Assembly: GCA_013398615.1 (NCBI GenBank)
Contig: VZSR01003798.1
Location: 10,477,542-10,541,541 of the forward strand
From: Brachypodius melanocephalos
Lineage: Eukaryota > Chordata > Aves > Passeriformes > Pycnonotidae
Direction of reading: 5' to 3'
Length of the DNA stretch: 64,000 nt
Shown: positions 1 through 15,000 of the stretch, piece by piece
Position numbering within the stretch: the stretch's first letter is position 1
How the letters are laid out: every line of letters starts with the position of its first letter
The notes under the pieces: model-generated
Databases searched by the model: none
The model's input: the letters and a program-made list of their open reading frames with translations, nothing else
Told to the model about the DNA's origin: nothing
Program-made: the position numbers and the translations under genes

Positions 1-89
1 CCAGAGGGCCAGCATCCCTGAGTGGGTACGGCAGTGCAGCAGGCAGGGCACAGATGGAAGGAGCTGGCAGGCCAGGATTCCTTCATTAC
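1..89 (-). CDS. AP4E1: AP4E1 exon 21, partial
   Basis: Acceptor ctcag at 90-94 joins the G left by exon 20 to GT, giving Gly-Asn-Glu-Gly. The frame reads NEGILACQLLPSVPCLLHCR and on to ALW at the window edge, closely matching the human C-terminus. The stop codon and 3' UTR lie outside the window. Confidence 0.93.
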
Positions 90-3000
90 CTGAGACACCA
101 CAGGAGAAAATCAAATAACAACCAGCAACTAACAACTGCTGTAGCAGACTTCACAGAAAATGCATCTTTCACAGTCCATTCTTCCCTCCAACTCATGGAA
201 CACATCACCACAAATCATGCCAAAATCTGAGCTTTGTACTTGTCATACAGCTTCATTCCTTTTTTGTCCTACCCAAAACTCTTCACGGTGCAAGTTTTCT
301 CGCTTGTAAAATCCACTGTTTGCTGAACACTTGTACCTTTCAATCACCTTCCCACAGACCCCTGAGTGAGGTAAGGAAGTCCATGGGACACCAGCCCCTT
401 GCTTACTATCCTCCCAAACATTCCCTGCCTTAACCTGTAAGATACTGTCTTCCGTGCACTTGTTTTCCTGGGACAAATTACCCTGTGAGCAACCCTACAG
501 CATCCTTTCACTTACCAATAATGTCAACTCTGTGGAGTTTCAGCTTCTGTTGCAGCGTATCCAGGGCTGCTGAAAGGGAACCTTGGCAAGATGACATTTT
601 TATATTCTGTTTCACATCATTGGAAAGGGACAACCACAGCTTCCCAAAGTCTTCTGTAGTCATTTCCATTGGCCTAAAAGGAAATTCACTGCATTTCTTA
701 GCCAAATAATATATATAAATCAGAATACCTTTGGTCCCAAAAAACCCCTGTATATGGAAGCAACTGGACAATAGAGCACAAATTAGGTAAATACACAGTA
801 GTCTAATCAAACCCTTCCTCTTTTCATTTTAACATTTTAAAAAAGGTTTCTATTCCTTGCTTTACATTTCTAAATTTAAAACAATTAATTTTTGAATTTC
901 ACTTCAAAAGAAAAGTCTGTTGGACAAAGGACACTTGTTTTTTCCTATTCCTAAAATAAATGCAGTGTTCAAAAATGAAAAGAATGAACTTTCTTCTTCC
1001 TCTGCAAAAGTTGTCAACCTTTTCATACAATGTTCTGGTCTCTGCACTCAAACCACTTGTTTCCTCTTGACATATTTACATCATGCCATATTTTAAAGCA
1101 TCATGTCCTTCTGTTCTCTGTTCTGTCAGCCTCCTCAAAAACAGTTACTGTCAATATTCTCCCTGCATTTGTACTTATTGCTGGAACTTTATACCTCTTT
1201 TGCAAGTAAAAAATAACCCTTTGTTATCTTTAATAAGATAATCTTTTGAATTAGCTGCTCAAGGTGAAGCTTTATATTTACATAGTCAACACCCAAATCA
1301 TCCTACCCTTATCTAACACTGAGCTGAATACAAGTGTTTTTAAAAACTGCAGCTTATTTTATTTACCTGATGAAGTCCATCAGTGATAAAGTTACTGAAA
1401 ATTCAAGGCGAGCTTCCATCTCTGACTGGTAACTAACAGAGCCAGAAAGAATTGCCTGTGAACAGACTTTGCTCATCCTCACACATTTCTGGCAATGTTC
1501 CACACTTTGAGCTTCAATTACAGCAAACTGGGAGGTGGCACTCTCCAAAATCTATACAATGTCATAAAAGGAATAAAGAACATAAGTCTTGCTGTCAAGT
1601 TGTGCGATTCAGATACAGCTATAAAACTGTGTGCCTTTTATTTCTGTTGATTTTTGTTGGAGCATTTGACAAGTGAACAGAGCTACCATTTCTCAGCCTG
1701 ATGAAGGATAAATCAATCATTAACACCTACAAACATTTTATGAGAGGCAGAGCACCAGTGAAATTGATCTCTGCCCATAGGCTTCTCCCAGCTCCAAAGA
1801 ATTGCACAAAAACACTGAATTCTGTAGCTCGGTTCCAACATAACTAATATACAAGCAGGCAGCATCACAACATACCTCAAGCTATACACTAAAAGCAAGA
1901 AGTTGAGAAAACATCTCTAATAAAAAGGAGGATTTCTAGATTACTCAGCACTCCCTGGCTCTCCAAACAAAGTGGTAACAGAAGTTCTATCCATGGTGGT
2001 GGTCTGTGTGGGAATTTAAGTGAATTACAAGAAAAATCTAGACAGGAGATGCTCACTGTCTACCAATGCCAGGACAAGTTTTATTCAAGTCAGAAATGGA
2101 AAGGAAAAGGACTCCCTAACCAATTAGCAGTTCCTTGATTAAGTCAATTCTAAAAGAAACAATCTGCTTAATTCTTTTTATCCAGTTATCACTGCTTAAT
2201 TTAACAACTATTAAACGAGTTGTTTAATAATTCTGTGATTCTTTTAGCAAAATTTGTGGATAGTCACACCAATTTTCAATTCCTAAATGTCTTTCCCAAT
2301 ATTTAAGTGAAGTTTTAATTATGACTATAACATGCTTTTACCAATCATATTTAAATCCCTAACTCAGCCAATGTAAAAAAATAAACTGATCAACTCCTCT
2401 ACACCCTCAACTAAATGCATGAGAGTAAACTATGACTGATGCCTTTGAAAACAAAATTGAAAGAAGCTTACACAAATTTGGTGTCAGGAAAGCATCATGT
2501 TTGCACATCAGGTAAATACAAATGAATGCACAAGCACAACAGTCACACCCAGACAAAAGAAAGCTACACAGTGAAGTGAACTCAAGTCATACCACTCCAA
2601 GCTGTATGCAAACCACTGAGGTTTTGCATTTGGCTTAGTCTCTGCATTCAGAATGGAAAAATCACACATATTCTATACAGAGGCAAACAAAATCAAGGTG
2701 AATCGAAAAAGTGAGAGGCTAACTTTTATAGCCAATGACAGTAAGTTTATAGTGAGATTTCTTTCACCTCCTTTTAAAAATATGTGTAACAGCTTTACCA
2801 CAGGTTTTAAGGAAATACTTTGGAAAAGGCATGGCTACCACATTAAACCAAACACTGCACAGTTAAATGCAAGCAAAAAGCACAAAGTTCCAAGTAAATT
2901 TAAAATACAGTGGCAACAAAGTTTCTTACCTGAAAGTGTTCTGTTTCTTCAAACACTAAGTTCACAGCATGAAGTGCAGAAGTGGTTTTATTTGAAACAA

Positions 3001-6000
3001 AAACAATGAGCAATAGAGAGTCATCAGTCCACACCTTACATAAATGCAGAGCTAAGGCATCACTCTGACAAAGTCCCACTCCTTCAGAGTGAGGAAGCCC
3101 TTCAAGTTCTTCTGGTAAGGAAGGGACCAATGGTGTTTCACTGGCACTTTCACATTGAGCACTTGGAGAAGGCTGAAAGATTTCAATATTACTATCGGCA
3201 AACAAAGATGACTGTGATAGCCTGTTAGCTGCAAGTCTGTCATCCAACACAGATTTTCTGAGGGACTGAGGTGTTTCAAATGCTAAATTGTCTTCTACAA
3301 TATCTGAAGAACAAGGGGAGGCTTTCCTTAACCTTGTGTGCATATTTCCCTCAGAGTCTTCCACATTAACAGGCACTCTGTCAAGTAAGGGACCAAAATC
3401 TGAAGCAGCACTGTTTTGGAAGCCTGATGCCTCCTCACTCAACTGCTGAGTTTCATTTATCTTTGATTTCCTTTTGAACTTCTGAGTAGCTGTGTCTGCT
3501 TTGCCCATCTGAAAAGGAAAGAGGAAAAAAAATGGGTGAAAAAGTTCCTAGCAACCAACTGTGTTACTGTTAATACCATTCAACAGTGAGGAAGAACCAA
3601 GGAATCAAAACAGATGACAAATACCAACAGACTACAAACATTTTAATGGATCCAGGGGTTTGCTGTATCTCTTACAGAGTACTAAGTGAACTTACAATGC
3701 AAGAATTACTCTAGATTCTCTTTACAAACTAAAAGCTCTTAATAAAGACTAAAGAAAGGTAGTTTTTGGTTAACCAGTGCTAAGTGCCAAGAATTTGAGC
3801 TGGCTAATACAATGCTAGTCTTAAAAATATTACCTAATAGTGAATTCTTTTATGTTCCACATACTACCATATATAAATTAAAAGTGGTCTTCACATAGAG
3901 TGTCAAATTCTAGCCTTAGATCCAAATGAATGGTGACAGCTCTGCAAAGCTGGGTCGAGGAACTGAAAGGAAGGTCAAGTTCAGGAAAACTGACACTAAA
4001 ACTTGGAGCACAACATGTAAACAGAGAAAAGTTCTAGTTACCAAATCAGATCTGCTTCGGAGGTTGTTTCATCAAACTGTTTCAGGTTTCAATAAAATGT
4101 CACACTTCAAAAGCAATTCTCAATAGTTTTTCAATGACTTGGGGGGAGGTTTGTCTTATCACTAATTTGATCTCCATTTGCATACAAGTATCTATAATTT
4201 TAAATTAGACCACATGTAAACTTTAAACTGTTCAGTCTCAAAAGAATCACTTACCAGGCTGACACCAGCACTTGATCCCAGCCCAATGAATAAAGTTGAT
4301 GCCAACTGCTGCTTCTCTTTGTCCTCCTCAGACAGGCTGGCACCTTGATCAGGCTGCAATGCAGGAGGCTCCCCCACCTGCCCTGCCAATAAGCTGCCAC
4401 AAGGCACTGTTTGTGGCTCATTTCCTTTCTCTGTTTTGTCTTCTTTCTTTGGAAGGTAACCTTCTTTTCCCCACAGCTTGCGTACTCCCTCAAGTTTCAG
4501 AGTATTTGTACTAAAAAGGCAAACAAAAGAAAGCAGGATCAGCCTTATGAACATGTTCATAAAAACATGCCAACACTCTAACACCATTTACTACTTTGGT
4601 ATTTTGATGGACAAGAGTGAACAGTAAAATACAGAGATTCTGGAATGGCTTCCTGCAAGCCAGTTTAGCAGAGTATAAATGAAGTTATTAATTTGTATAA
4701 AACTATGGATATGGAATTAATGTGCAGTGCATTAAAAATAAAAGGAGCATCTTACACTGCAAACCTTAGCCTCCCTTCCATCCTTTAGAAAAAGAAAGAT
4801 GGCAGAAAAAACAGTAAACTATGTAATCATCAGGCAATCCTGTCTCGATTTTACTGCACTGACTACCACTAAACTGCAATCTGTGAAGAAAGTGGAAGAG
4901 TCTGAGCACATCAGCTGTTTCCCTGGTTATTACACAGATGACCCCACCCGATTTTCTTATGTAATAGGGGTTTGCAAGTTCAACTGTGTTCTTCCTGGTT
5001 CCATGCAATGAAGCAACAAAGACCCATGATACTGACAAAAACAGAAGCTTATATGTCTTTCACTTCAAACACAAATTAACTCACTCTTTGTGCCCTGTCT
5101 CAGCACTATTCCCAGATGTATCAGAGCCAAAGGATAAACCAGTGGGGGACTGTCTGCCAGTGACACCAGATGAGGACACACTTGAAGCAAAGGACAATCC
5201 ATAAGGTTCAAAATTCAGAGCTGCAAGACAGACAATTTTAAAACTGCAAGAAGGCATTAAAAAAATAAGAATTAAATGTATTTTCTGAAAATAGCCCTGT
5301 ACTGCTGGACTTCTCAGGCTTTCAATTTAATAATCCCCATAAATTTCAAACCCTGTAGACCAGCAAGGACTACACTAAGACTTTCTCACCTGCAGAACAA
5401 TCTATATACATCAGCTAGACAGAGGTGGAACTAAAACTTAAGTTGAACTTAGCTCTTGTCTACAGACAAGAGCTGCATTAAGATACTATTATTTTAAGAA
5501 GATAAATTAACTGTACACTTAAGCTGTTGATACTGATCAGGTAATTTATCAGTATTAAATAAATGCAGTAAACTGTCACCTTTTTCCTGAGAAAGTTTCT
5601 CCTCTTGTCTCTGGTGATGAGGCTTATATGGTGCTGCACCATGACCAAGGCCCTCAGCCACAAATCCATCCAGAAAAGATAAGGAAGCATCTACCTACAC
5701 AGAATGAAAAGGCAATGAAAATATTTGCTCTATGTGAGCCTGATGTTACCAGAAGAACATTATGTCTTATCAGCAAATCAGGATCTTCATGTCACATCTC
5801 CCATATCTACCAGTTAAAATGCTACGTGGACAGAATCTTTTCCATCATTTACTGTGGAAATTTCATGGTCAAATCCGTAATTTTTAAATAGGAGGCAAAC
5901 CCTTGAGATTCAAAAGCAGTACTGTATCACTAAAGCAGGTCTACCTCACCTTTGAAAAAAACAAAAGACAACTAAAAATAAACCACTGTATGAAACGATA

Positions 6001-9000
6001 ATTTTGCTAAAAGCTACTCCAGCTTACTTAACTAAAACACCATGGTTCTTATCTTTCAGTATAGAACACTGTGATTCATCCCATATACCTGAAAAAGTGT
6101 TTCTGAAAATTCACTCGAAGCAGACCTGCACCAGTGAGAACTGCAAATACCACTCACTTTGAAAACATCTTTTCACCAAAATATTCATCCCCCTGAACTG
6201 CAAAGAGGTCCATGAAAAACACACATGGCCTGTATCTTACCACCAGGTCACTGCAACTAGCATCAAATGGAAGCAAGCTTTTCATCAGTGCTTTGTCTTC
6301 ACACAGATGCTTCAATTCAAAGGCATATTGTCTCAGGCATGTATCCAGAGAGCTGCTGAGTTCTTGGATTAGTTCATCCACTGTTTTTGAGCAGGAGGTG
6401 TGTGATGCTATCTTGGTGACTGCAGCCATTATCCACGCTTTAGTTTCAGAAGTAACAAAAGTCTTCTTCAGCAGGCTGTGCAGCTTTGTCAAAATAACTT
6501 CTGGATCAACATCTGTAACAAGACTGAAATATTCTCCCAACACCTATTCGCAAAGAACAGACAAAATATGCATTTAGAGCAGTGCTTTCAGTTTTGAAAT
6601 TAAATACAATACTAAATAACACAATAAAATCCACCTCACGTTCAAGAAACTATTATTTGAACATGTTCCAGTTATTTCTTTGCCATGTTATGTTTTATAT
6701 GTCAAAGGGTTGAAGTGACCTTTGTGTTTACCTCAGCAGACTCCAGCTTTTGACTTTTTAAAAATCAAATAACTGTCTTGAAAAGAAAGCTAAACATAAC
6801 TAGGCCCTGACCAAACACCATTTCCTCAAACTGCAGCCTCTCCTTTGGGTGGGAGCTGAAGCTTCCCCAGGTATCAGGTAACACCAGCAGAGCACTTGGT
6901 CAGTCATTTGCAGGGCTACAAGAGCATTTCACAGCCACACAGCCTGGTTAATTTGGATGAAGAGAGAAAGGCTCTCAGTATGCAGTCAGATTCAGGTAGC
7001 TGCCAAGCCATTCCAGCAGTCACCTGTCTTAAAAGCAGCAAGTCAGCTTTTCCACAAACCAATAAAATAGATTTCAGCATGTTAGCGTGACTTCAAGTAA
7101 AAACGGCTCAAAATTAAAGTTTAATAAATATTTATTAAAAACATTATCACCTTTGACAGCTTCCTCAAATCTGTGTGTGGAATTCTGACCTTACCCAACT
7201 CATAACTTGAAGGAATTTCTGTGGATACAATTTATCTTCCTCCTCAAGTAATGCTAAATAAGATTGTACTGCATACATCCGTAACTGATGATCTTCTTTT
7301 CCATCATCAAATCCTAGACAGAAAACAGTACAGTTTCTGAAACACAAATAACATATGCTAACAAATATTTCAAAGTACATTTTAAGAAAAGAAAACAAAC
7401 TCAGATTATTAAGGAACATGTTTCATTCCTCAGAGCATGTGGGGAGTTACCTTCAGCCAACAGCCTCAGAAAGTTGTTTGGGATATCAGAATGCACAACA
7501 TCACCTCCAACTGAGAACACAGCATTCATTGTCTGGATGAACCACTCATTGTTAGGGGCATATGTGTCCAGATGTTAAGGAATGAAATGCTAAGGCATAA
7601 CTTTTTCTTTCTTATTTAGTGTATTTTCTAAGGAATCGTGATCTCCCCAGTAAGCTGGGGATCTGATGGGCAAATAGCAGCTCCATCTAACTAAAGAGTT
7701 CAGAAAAATAAAAGGATATTTCTCAGCTAGTTCTGCTATTTTGCCACCTAAGTTGATGACAGCATATTCTTCTTTGCTTTCTTTTAAGTAGTCAAGCATC
7801 TTCTGGACTATGACAACTACATTCTGTCCATTTGTAATCCTATAGAGAAGCTCTAAAGTCTGAAAGAGAAAGCACAAAAAATTATTTGGTTTTGATGACT
7901 CAAAAAAGGAAGCAGGCAAACAGCAGCTTTAGCACACCAAATTGAGCAAGTATTCTTGAATGAAATACACTGCTTATCTCCACAGCTGGTCACATTAATA
8001 CCGTTTGTAACTGCTCTCTCTCAATTATGGAAACGTGACATTTTTACATTACCCATTTTATAAAACTTATCATCCACCTTAACAATTAACTTAATTTTTG
8101 ACATTTAGAAATTCACTGACCTCTCTTTTAATAATGGGATCTGGATGGTCCAGACATTCAATTATTGTCATCTGGTGCTGAAGTGCCAGATTTGGATCCT
8201 GCTGGATAACATAGGTCAGAGCCTTTAAACCTGCAATGTAAGTGATTGCAAGTGACACAAGGCAATGCTACCCTTATGGCCAAATTAAAGAAAGAGTAAT
8301 GAAAGCAGGCATGCTTACCTAAGTATTTCAAATTAATTTTGGGTGACAAAACAAATTTTCCAATGCACTTGGCAGCCTTTTCAAGTAATTCAGATTTGGG
8401 ATAAATGGTATAAATTGTTTGGACACATTCAAACAAGATAGCTGCAGGAGGAGAAGACACATAATTAATATGTATTGAATACTTCAATAATCCAAAGATT
8501 TTTAACAAACAAATGAGCTCAGTGTTCCTCAAGGACTGGCAGTGCTGTCCCACTCCCACTGAATCTAACCAGAGAGTACCATCTGACATAAGGAAAAGCA
8601 GGTAAAAGTCTATCTCCTTTAGGACATACATGTTTTAATTAGCCCCTGACCCTGTCCTTAAAGTTCTTCCAACCTTGAAGTCTCCTACAGCTGCTCAAGA
8701 CACTGGACTGGGACAGTCTTCAGAAAGCCAATAAGCAACTATAAAGGATTTCAGACAAATTATTTCTAAGCTGCTACCAACAGCCAAAATCATCCAAAGA
8801 ACATTCTTGAAAAAAAAAAAAAAAACCCAATGAAAAATCAAAACACAAACCCAGAAAAAACCCAACAGTTTTGTACAGATGTATTCTTTGCACCGTTGTA
8901 CTCAAGCAATGTCCAATAAAAGCCTTCATGAAGCAGCTGACTTTCTGTATTTAAGGGCAGGGTCAATGCAAACAGAGGATAAAGGCTTTTGGGCCCAACT

Positions 9001-12000
9001 GAATTCCCTGTATATAGATGTGTTTTACTTCAATGATAAAAAATGAATGCTGTACAGCAATGTATCACTTGTGCTACTACTTACTAGTTGGACACTTAAG
9101 AATACAATTAATGTTAAGACTACAATTAGATTTTTCAAAAGTAGTGTGTAAGTATTTTAGCACATTCAACTACTCATTTTCTATCTTTTCAAATATTGAT
9201 AATTACATAAAATAACCTTACCCACCATATGTAATATTATGATTAATCTCTGCTCTTCTTAAAGATTCATCTAGAACATCATACATCAATTCACTTGTCC
9301 TGTTTAAGAAAATATTTACAATTAACTGCAGCACTAATAAGCACGTAGTCCTATTTTGCCAAACAGTTCAAAGCTACTATTGAAACATATAACACGTTAT
9401 TCATATCCACAAATTCACTTTAACACACCAGAATTCTACAACATGATCCTAAATGGCATTTAACAGAATGCTTGAAGCTTTCAAAAGAAACATTTGGCAT
9501 ATTTTAAGAATAAAAACTCTTCCCTTGCTGCTTGCATAAATATAAAGAGCAATAGCAAAAGGATCACAGACAACTAGGTCCTCACGATATGACAGTGTTT
9601 TTTAAAAATAGCTTTACTCCACATTTTCACTGTTATTTGGTAACATTGCAATAGAAGTCCCAGTAAAATTACATTTTAATCATATTGTACAACAATCAAT
9701 TGTTTAGACAATCCAGAAGCTAAAACTACTTTTGCAGAAATTAATCTGCTGTCTTGGTTAAAAACAAATGTGCATGAATTTTGACACTGAAAGCCTCTCA
9801 CAGTCTATGATGTTTAGGCTGTTACTGTACTCTTTGTACCTTCAAATTATTAATTACAGAGAAAAATATGGTTACCTGGGATCATCTTTTCCCAACAGCC
9901 CCAAAATTCTTAGAAGTTGAATTTGTAACCATGGTGCTGGCACACTGTGATAGTTGAAGTCAGCCGAGAGCTTTCCTCCCACCACCTGCTTCAGAATGGT
10001 TACAAAACTCCCAGTCAAGTCCTTGTATCCAGACGAGTTTTCCTACAAAATGGAAAATGAAAGACAATTCAAATATTTCAATACAGCAACTCAAAAGTTC
10101 AAAAGTAAAAAAAAATTCCACAACTTGGGTAAGATCAAAATACCTACACTGATGGCATCATTTCTTTGAATCAGACTGCTGCTCTCAACCCTCAGCACCC
10201 CTAAGCTCTTCACTTCCAGCCTATGCTCCTTTCTCTCACATTTGCAAAGGGAGCAGGTGTAACACATTTACAAGGAAATTTCTCTTTAATCCACTGTAGG
10301 TCTTAGATCCTCTAGCTGAGGACCCAGCAATGCTGAGAATTCAGCTCCTGCAAGAAGTGGATCTGTCCAGCTAAATGGAGAATGGGCAGAAATAAATGTA
10401 AAACACATGACCACATAAATTAACTTTTCCAACTGCTACAAGTGAGTTTTTTCTGCAAAACCTCTGTAGAGCACACTGTGTATTTAAAATAAAAATCATA
10501 TTAAAGTATCTCCCAAATTCAGCTGTGCTTCTAGTTCTTTGCCTACCTTAATCATCTGCAGGTAGATATGCAAAGAAGCAGCCATGACTCCAGCATCCCT
10601 GTCACATAAAGCCTTTCGGAACTTATCATGGATGTGTTGAACTTGATTAGGAGCAATGAGATAGAATTTATATAAAGCTTGAACAGCTTTTCTTCGGATA
10701 ATTTCCCTGAAATGAGATTTATACTTAACAAAACAAGTGTACTTTAATTATTTGACTTTACAAAAAAAAAAAACAAACTTGCCAGACTCCAGACCATCAT
10801 GATTTGTAAAGTTGAGACTCCATGTTTTACACATTGGTAACAAATGATTTTGCAAACACCACCTAAGCGAGGAAGTGACAAAATCAGCTCTAAAGCCGAG
10901 TAGGCATGGATGTCAGATTGATGATTTAAAACAGTGTCCGCCAAACAAACAATGAAATAGGCCATGACTCATCTGCTGTGGTCATATATGCAGCTCCAAA
11001 AAATACATGTCTAGAAGTTGCTGAATTAATTCATTCCGCAATTCCCTTTCTAATCAACAATTACAGCATTTTCCTCTATTTATGGGATATAGTAAACTAC
11101 CCTTGATTTGTCTGAATTTTACCCACAGATACACCTCTATCAGTTTTTCTAAAGAGCTTTATAAAAAAAGTATCAGTGAAGCTCAAGGATCTGGATCTGT
11201 TTCCCTGCCTACTTTACAAACACTTCTTCATTCATAGTGGTTAAAAGGACTCCAGCAAATAAATTCAATTACATTTACCTGTCCATATTGGCTACAAAAA
11301 AGAATTTCTATTTAATATTCAGCTGCAAATAAATGAGACAAGAATCCAAGAAAAAACACAAGGAGAGGATTAATTTCTAAAGGTGACGACTAGAAAAGAC
11401 CAACTGAGAGAAGAAACACCAGTTTACTAAAACTTCCTACAGAATTAAGTTATTCAGCTGTACAAGGCCATTTGAAATTCTGTAATGAATACGTACTTAG
11501 AATGTTGAAGTTTGTCTTCTATTAGGGGTAGAACAGCTGGAATCATCTCCCGTGGAAAGATCTGGCTGACAACAGTTAATGCCATGCACACCTCCACAAG
11601 ATTAGTGCTCTGCAAGTCCTGTTCCATAAAAGATAGGTAATTTTTTCTTAGACTTTTAAATTCTGCACAGACATCCCCCAAATCTTTCACAAACAGGCTG
11701 GACCCACCCCTCCTAGAGAGCCCACCCACAGCCAGCATCCTGCTGGTGCTTGAGAGGAGCTCCCACTGAGCTCATCAGGCTCTTCTATCCACAGGAAGAG
11801 AGAACAGGCAGCTCCTCACACTCTTCTTACAGAACAACATTCTTATTTTAAATGTGTGCAACATTAACACACAAAGCTACAATCAATCTTTGCTTACTGA
11901 AATGATTGTAAAAATAAGTTGAGTTCCTATCTGGATCAGGGAGATGAGTCACTTCCCACAGAATTCAACAGTACTCTCTCTACTGCTTTTGATCTAGCCA

Positions 12001-15000
12001 AAAGAATTCTAAAAAAATGAGCAAGCTCAATAATACTGCCAATTACCTATCTCTACACTAAAATATTACTTGCTAAGAAGCAAATGCAAATTACATGTAA
12101 CATTCTACAAAACTAACAATCTCAGCCTGTCCTACATACAATTAAATATAGTTCACTGTAACCTTAAGCCAAAAAACACAATGTATGAATTCATGAAGAC
12201 TACAGTTATTTTCCAAATCAAATTACATGTGTGGAATTTCCAGCTAATATAACTTGCTTTGTTCATCTCTCCCAGATAAGTTTCAGTCCTTATTTCAAGC
12301 CATATTCTTAAATATCATAAAACATTTTTCAATCACAGCAACAAAACAATCTATCATTTCTGGGACTTTGGCCTGCTGCAGTATCAAAGTAAACATTACA
12401 CAGAAAGAGTTATAGTAAGTCATAATTGCTCCATGTAAGTGACAGCATTAATAGATTTTCAGAGGCACTCCAAAATGTATTTCCATTTTCTGTCAAAGTC
12501 ACCAAGGGAGCTGAGAGAAGGCAACAGACACTTGCCATCAGCTAAAAGCCAAAGGTAATATTGCAATATGCATGCATGGCTCCTCTTGGAGTTGAGAATG
12601 TATACAATTGGTTTATTTATAAAGTTACATTTATGGCATATCTCCTCTGAAAAAACTTTTCAAATATGGCTTCAAGAGCAAGAATATGAAGATCAAATTA
12701 AAAAGGCAGGGAAACCCATTTCTGATTGTCTTTGCTAATCAAAGAAACAGCAGCTTTAAGAAAGGAATACAGAAGTAATTACATGGTGTGTGACACAACA
12801 GAAAAAACTGGTCCAAGTTTTTCACCCCACAGCCCCCCTCAGCAAGTTCCAGCCAAAGCTCTCTGTTCAACCAGGTCTTCTTCCCCACTAGATCATCTCC
12901 TGGCATATGGGAACAGCCTCTCTTGTGCCTGGAAGAATTTCTTTTGCTTTTTACAAAAACACTATACCTTCACAACTGTGTTCACAAGTAGAAGCAGCAG
13001 TTCATGATTTTCATGCAAAAATAGAGAAACTGCCAAGTAACCTATAAAAGAAAGCAGCCTTCATTACTATTTTCAAGGAATAAGCAACTTTATTACAGAA
13101 ACTTCAAGACTGTCTGTAACACAGGAAGAGTTGAGTCAAACAGTTAAAAAAACCCAACAAAAAACAGAAACCAAAACACACACACGCTCTCTTGATAACA
13201 TCCTTTTATCAGATCAACTCTTAAGGGCACTTTGTGCCCAGAGAACTTTAAGCAACCTATACCAACCTGCCTCTATGCTGTACGGGCCTTCCTATTTGCC
13301 TCATTCCCTACAACTCTTTCTAAAATAAAGAAAAAAAAATCCTACAAGCACCAAAACAGAAAACATTTGTCTGACAGAACCATCTTTGTCTAATCTTGTA
13401 CTAGTACTTGGAAAAAAAAAACCAGATCCTGACAGAAATTAATTTTCTGCTTGATGTGTTTAACAAATATTCTCTTAAATTATTTGTTTACTGGTGTCGC
13501 CATTCAAAACAATGAAAGAACTGATGATTCAAAATAAATTCATTTCCCCTGCCTTCTGTGCTGCAAGGACACACAGAGCACCTCACAAACTAAGGATTTA
13601 AATAATTTCAAAAAGTAACAGACCATGAAACAAGACCAAGAAAGCAGAGAAACGTCTGAAGTAGGTTGTATTTGACATGAATTATAAATCCTGGAAAACT
13701 TTAAAACTGGGAGTTTGAGACCATTATAAAGGCTACAGCTCCATGCACATACCAACTCTCTTCTCCAGAAGATTCCCTTGCTGGGCAAGTTTGATTGCGT
13801 GGATGTACCCAAAGGAAGACTCGTAGCCCAGCATTTCACAATAGATGAGCCTCACCATGCATTCTTTCATCAGTCTCTGAAATACCAGAATGAAATTATT
13901 GAAAATTTGACATCCAATGTGTTTTATGCTCTTCTTCACTGCCCTACTGAAACAGAGCGCTTTATCTCATAGAAAGGTGTCTATTCGCACGTTTTCTAAA
14001 ATCTCAGTATCCATAATTTTTTCTCTGACGTGAACTTCTTCTACAAAGCAATAGTAAATTTCTGCTAAAAAGGCAGAACTCCCCCTATTCTACCCCTAAA
14101 AAAGTTCTTATTTTGATTAGCATGCATGTGATCAACAGTAGATTAACTACGACAACATACAAAAATATTAATTATCTGAAGCATTATGATGATCACACTG
14201 TTAACACAAATTATTTTTACCTATTACTACCCTAACTTAGGATAGCTTCTCACTACATGTGAGATAAAAATTATTTTTCTCTTCAAAAATCGTCACTCAT
14301 GAGACTGACATATGTATTAACTAATTCAAACCAAAAAATAGATCATCTCCTGAAACTCAGACATGACAAAAGTGCATACAACAAAGCACACCCTCTTAAA
14401 AGAGCATGAACTAATTTTAAGAACAATCTCTGCCTGCAAAGAGCATTATTTGATGGAAGCAGTTCATCACCAACCTTTGCTTTTCAGAAACTACAGAATG
14501 ACAGTAAGGCCACATTGCTACAGTTTATTCACATCAAATAGAATCATAGTGTTCTCACTACTTTAACCATGCTGCAAAACCTTATGTATTGGTACCTTTT
14601 AATGGTGATAATTTAATATCTATAAAGCAGATAACCTGCACATCCAGCTGTCATAAAGAGTGAGAACACTGCTGTCCTTCACCTTGGGTGTGCTGTTTCA
14701 CAGTCTGCAGCCACTAACAGAACTTACAAGTGTTGTGGTGGGGGCTGAAACTGTTGCTTTCAAACTGGTTAGTTCCTGCTGGATTAATTTTTCTTCTTCC
14801 TAGAAAAATTAAACTTGTTTTAACCTCGCGTAGATTTCACAGGCAAAAATGTGAAAGAAGGCTGAGGGGCCACGGTAACTCAGCGCCGCGGCACGCTCTC
14901 CTCAAGGCAGTGTGTACATCACCCCGCTCGCCTCCAGCACAGCGGCCGTGCTCGCCCAGCCCGTGCCCCAGAGCAGAACGAGGCCGCCCACAAACAGGGC

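Noticed and set aside
2653..3009. Plus-strand frame of 118 codons
   Set aside because: Overlaps AP4E1 exon 18 and its intron on the opposite strand; no similarity and no splice context.
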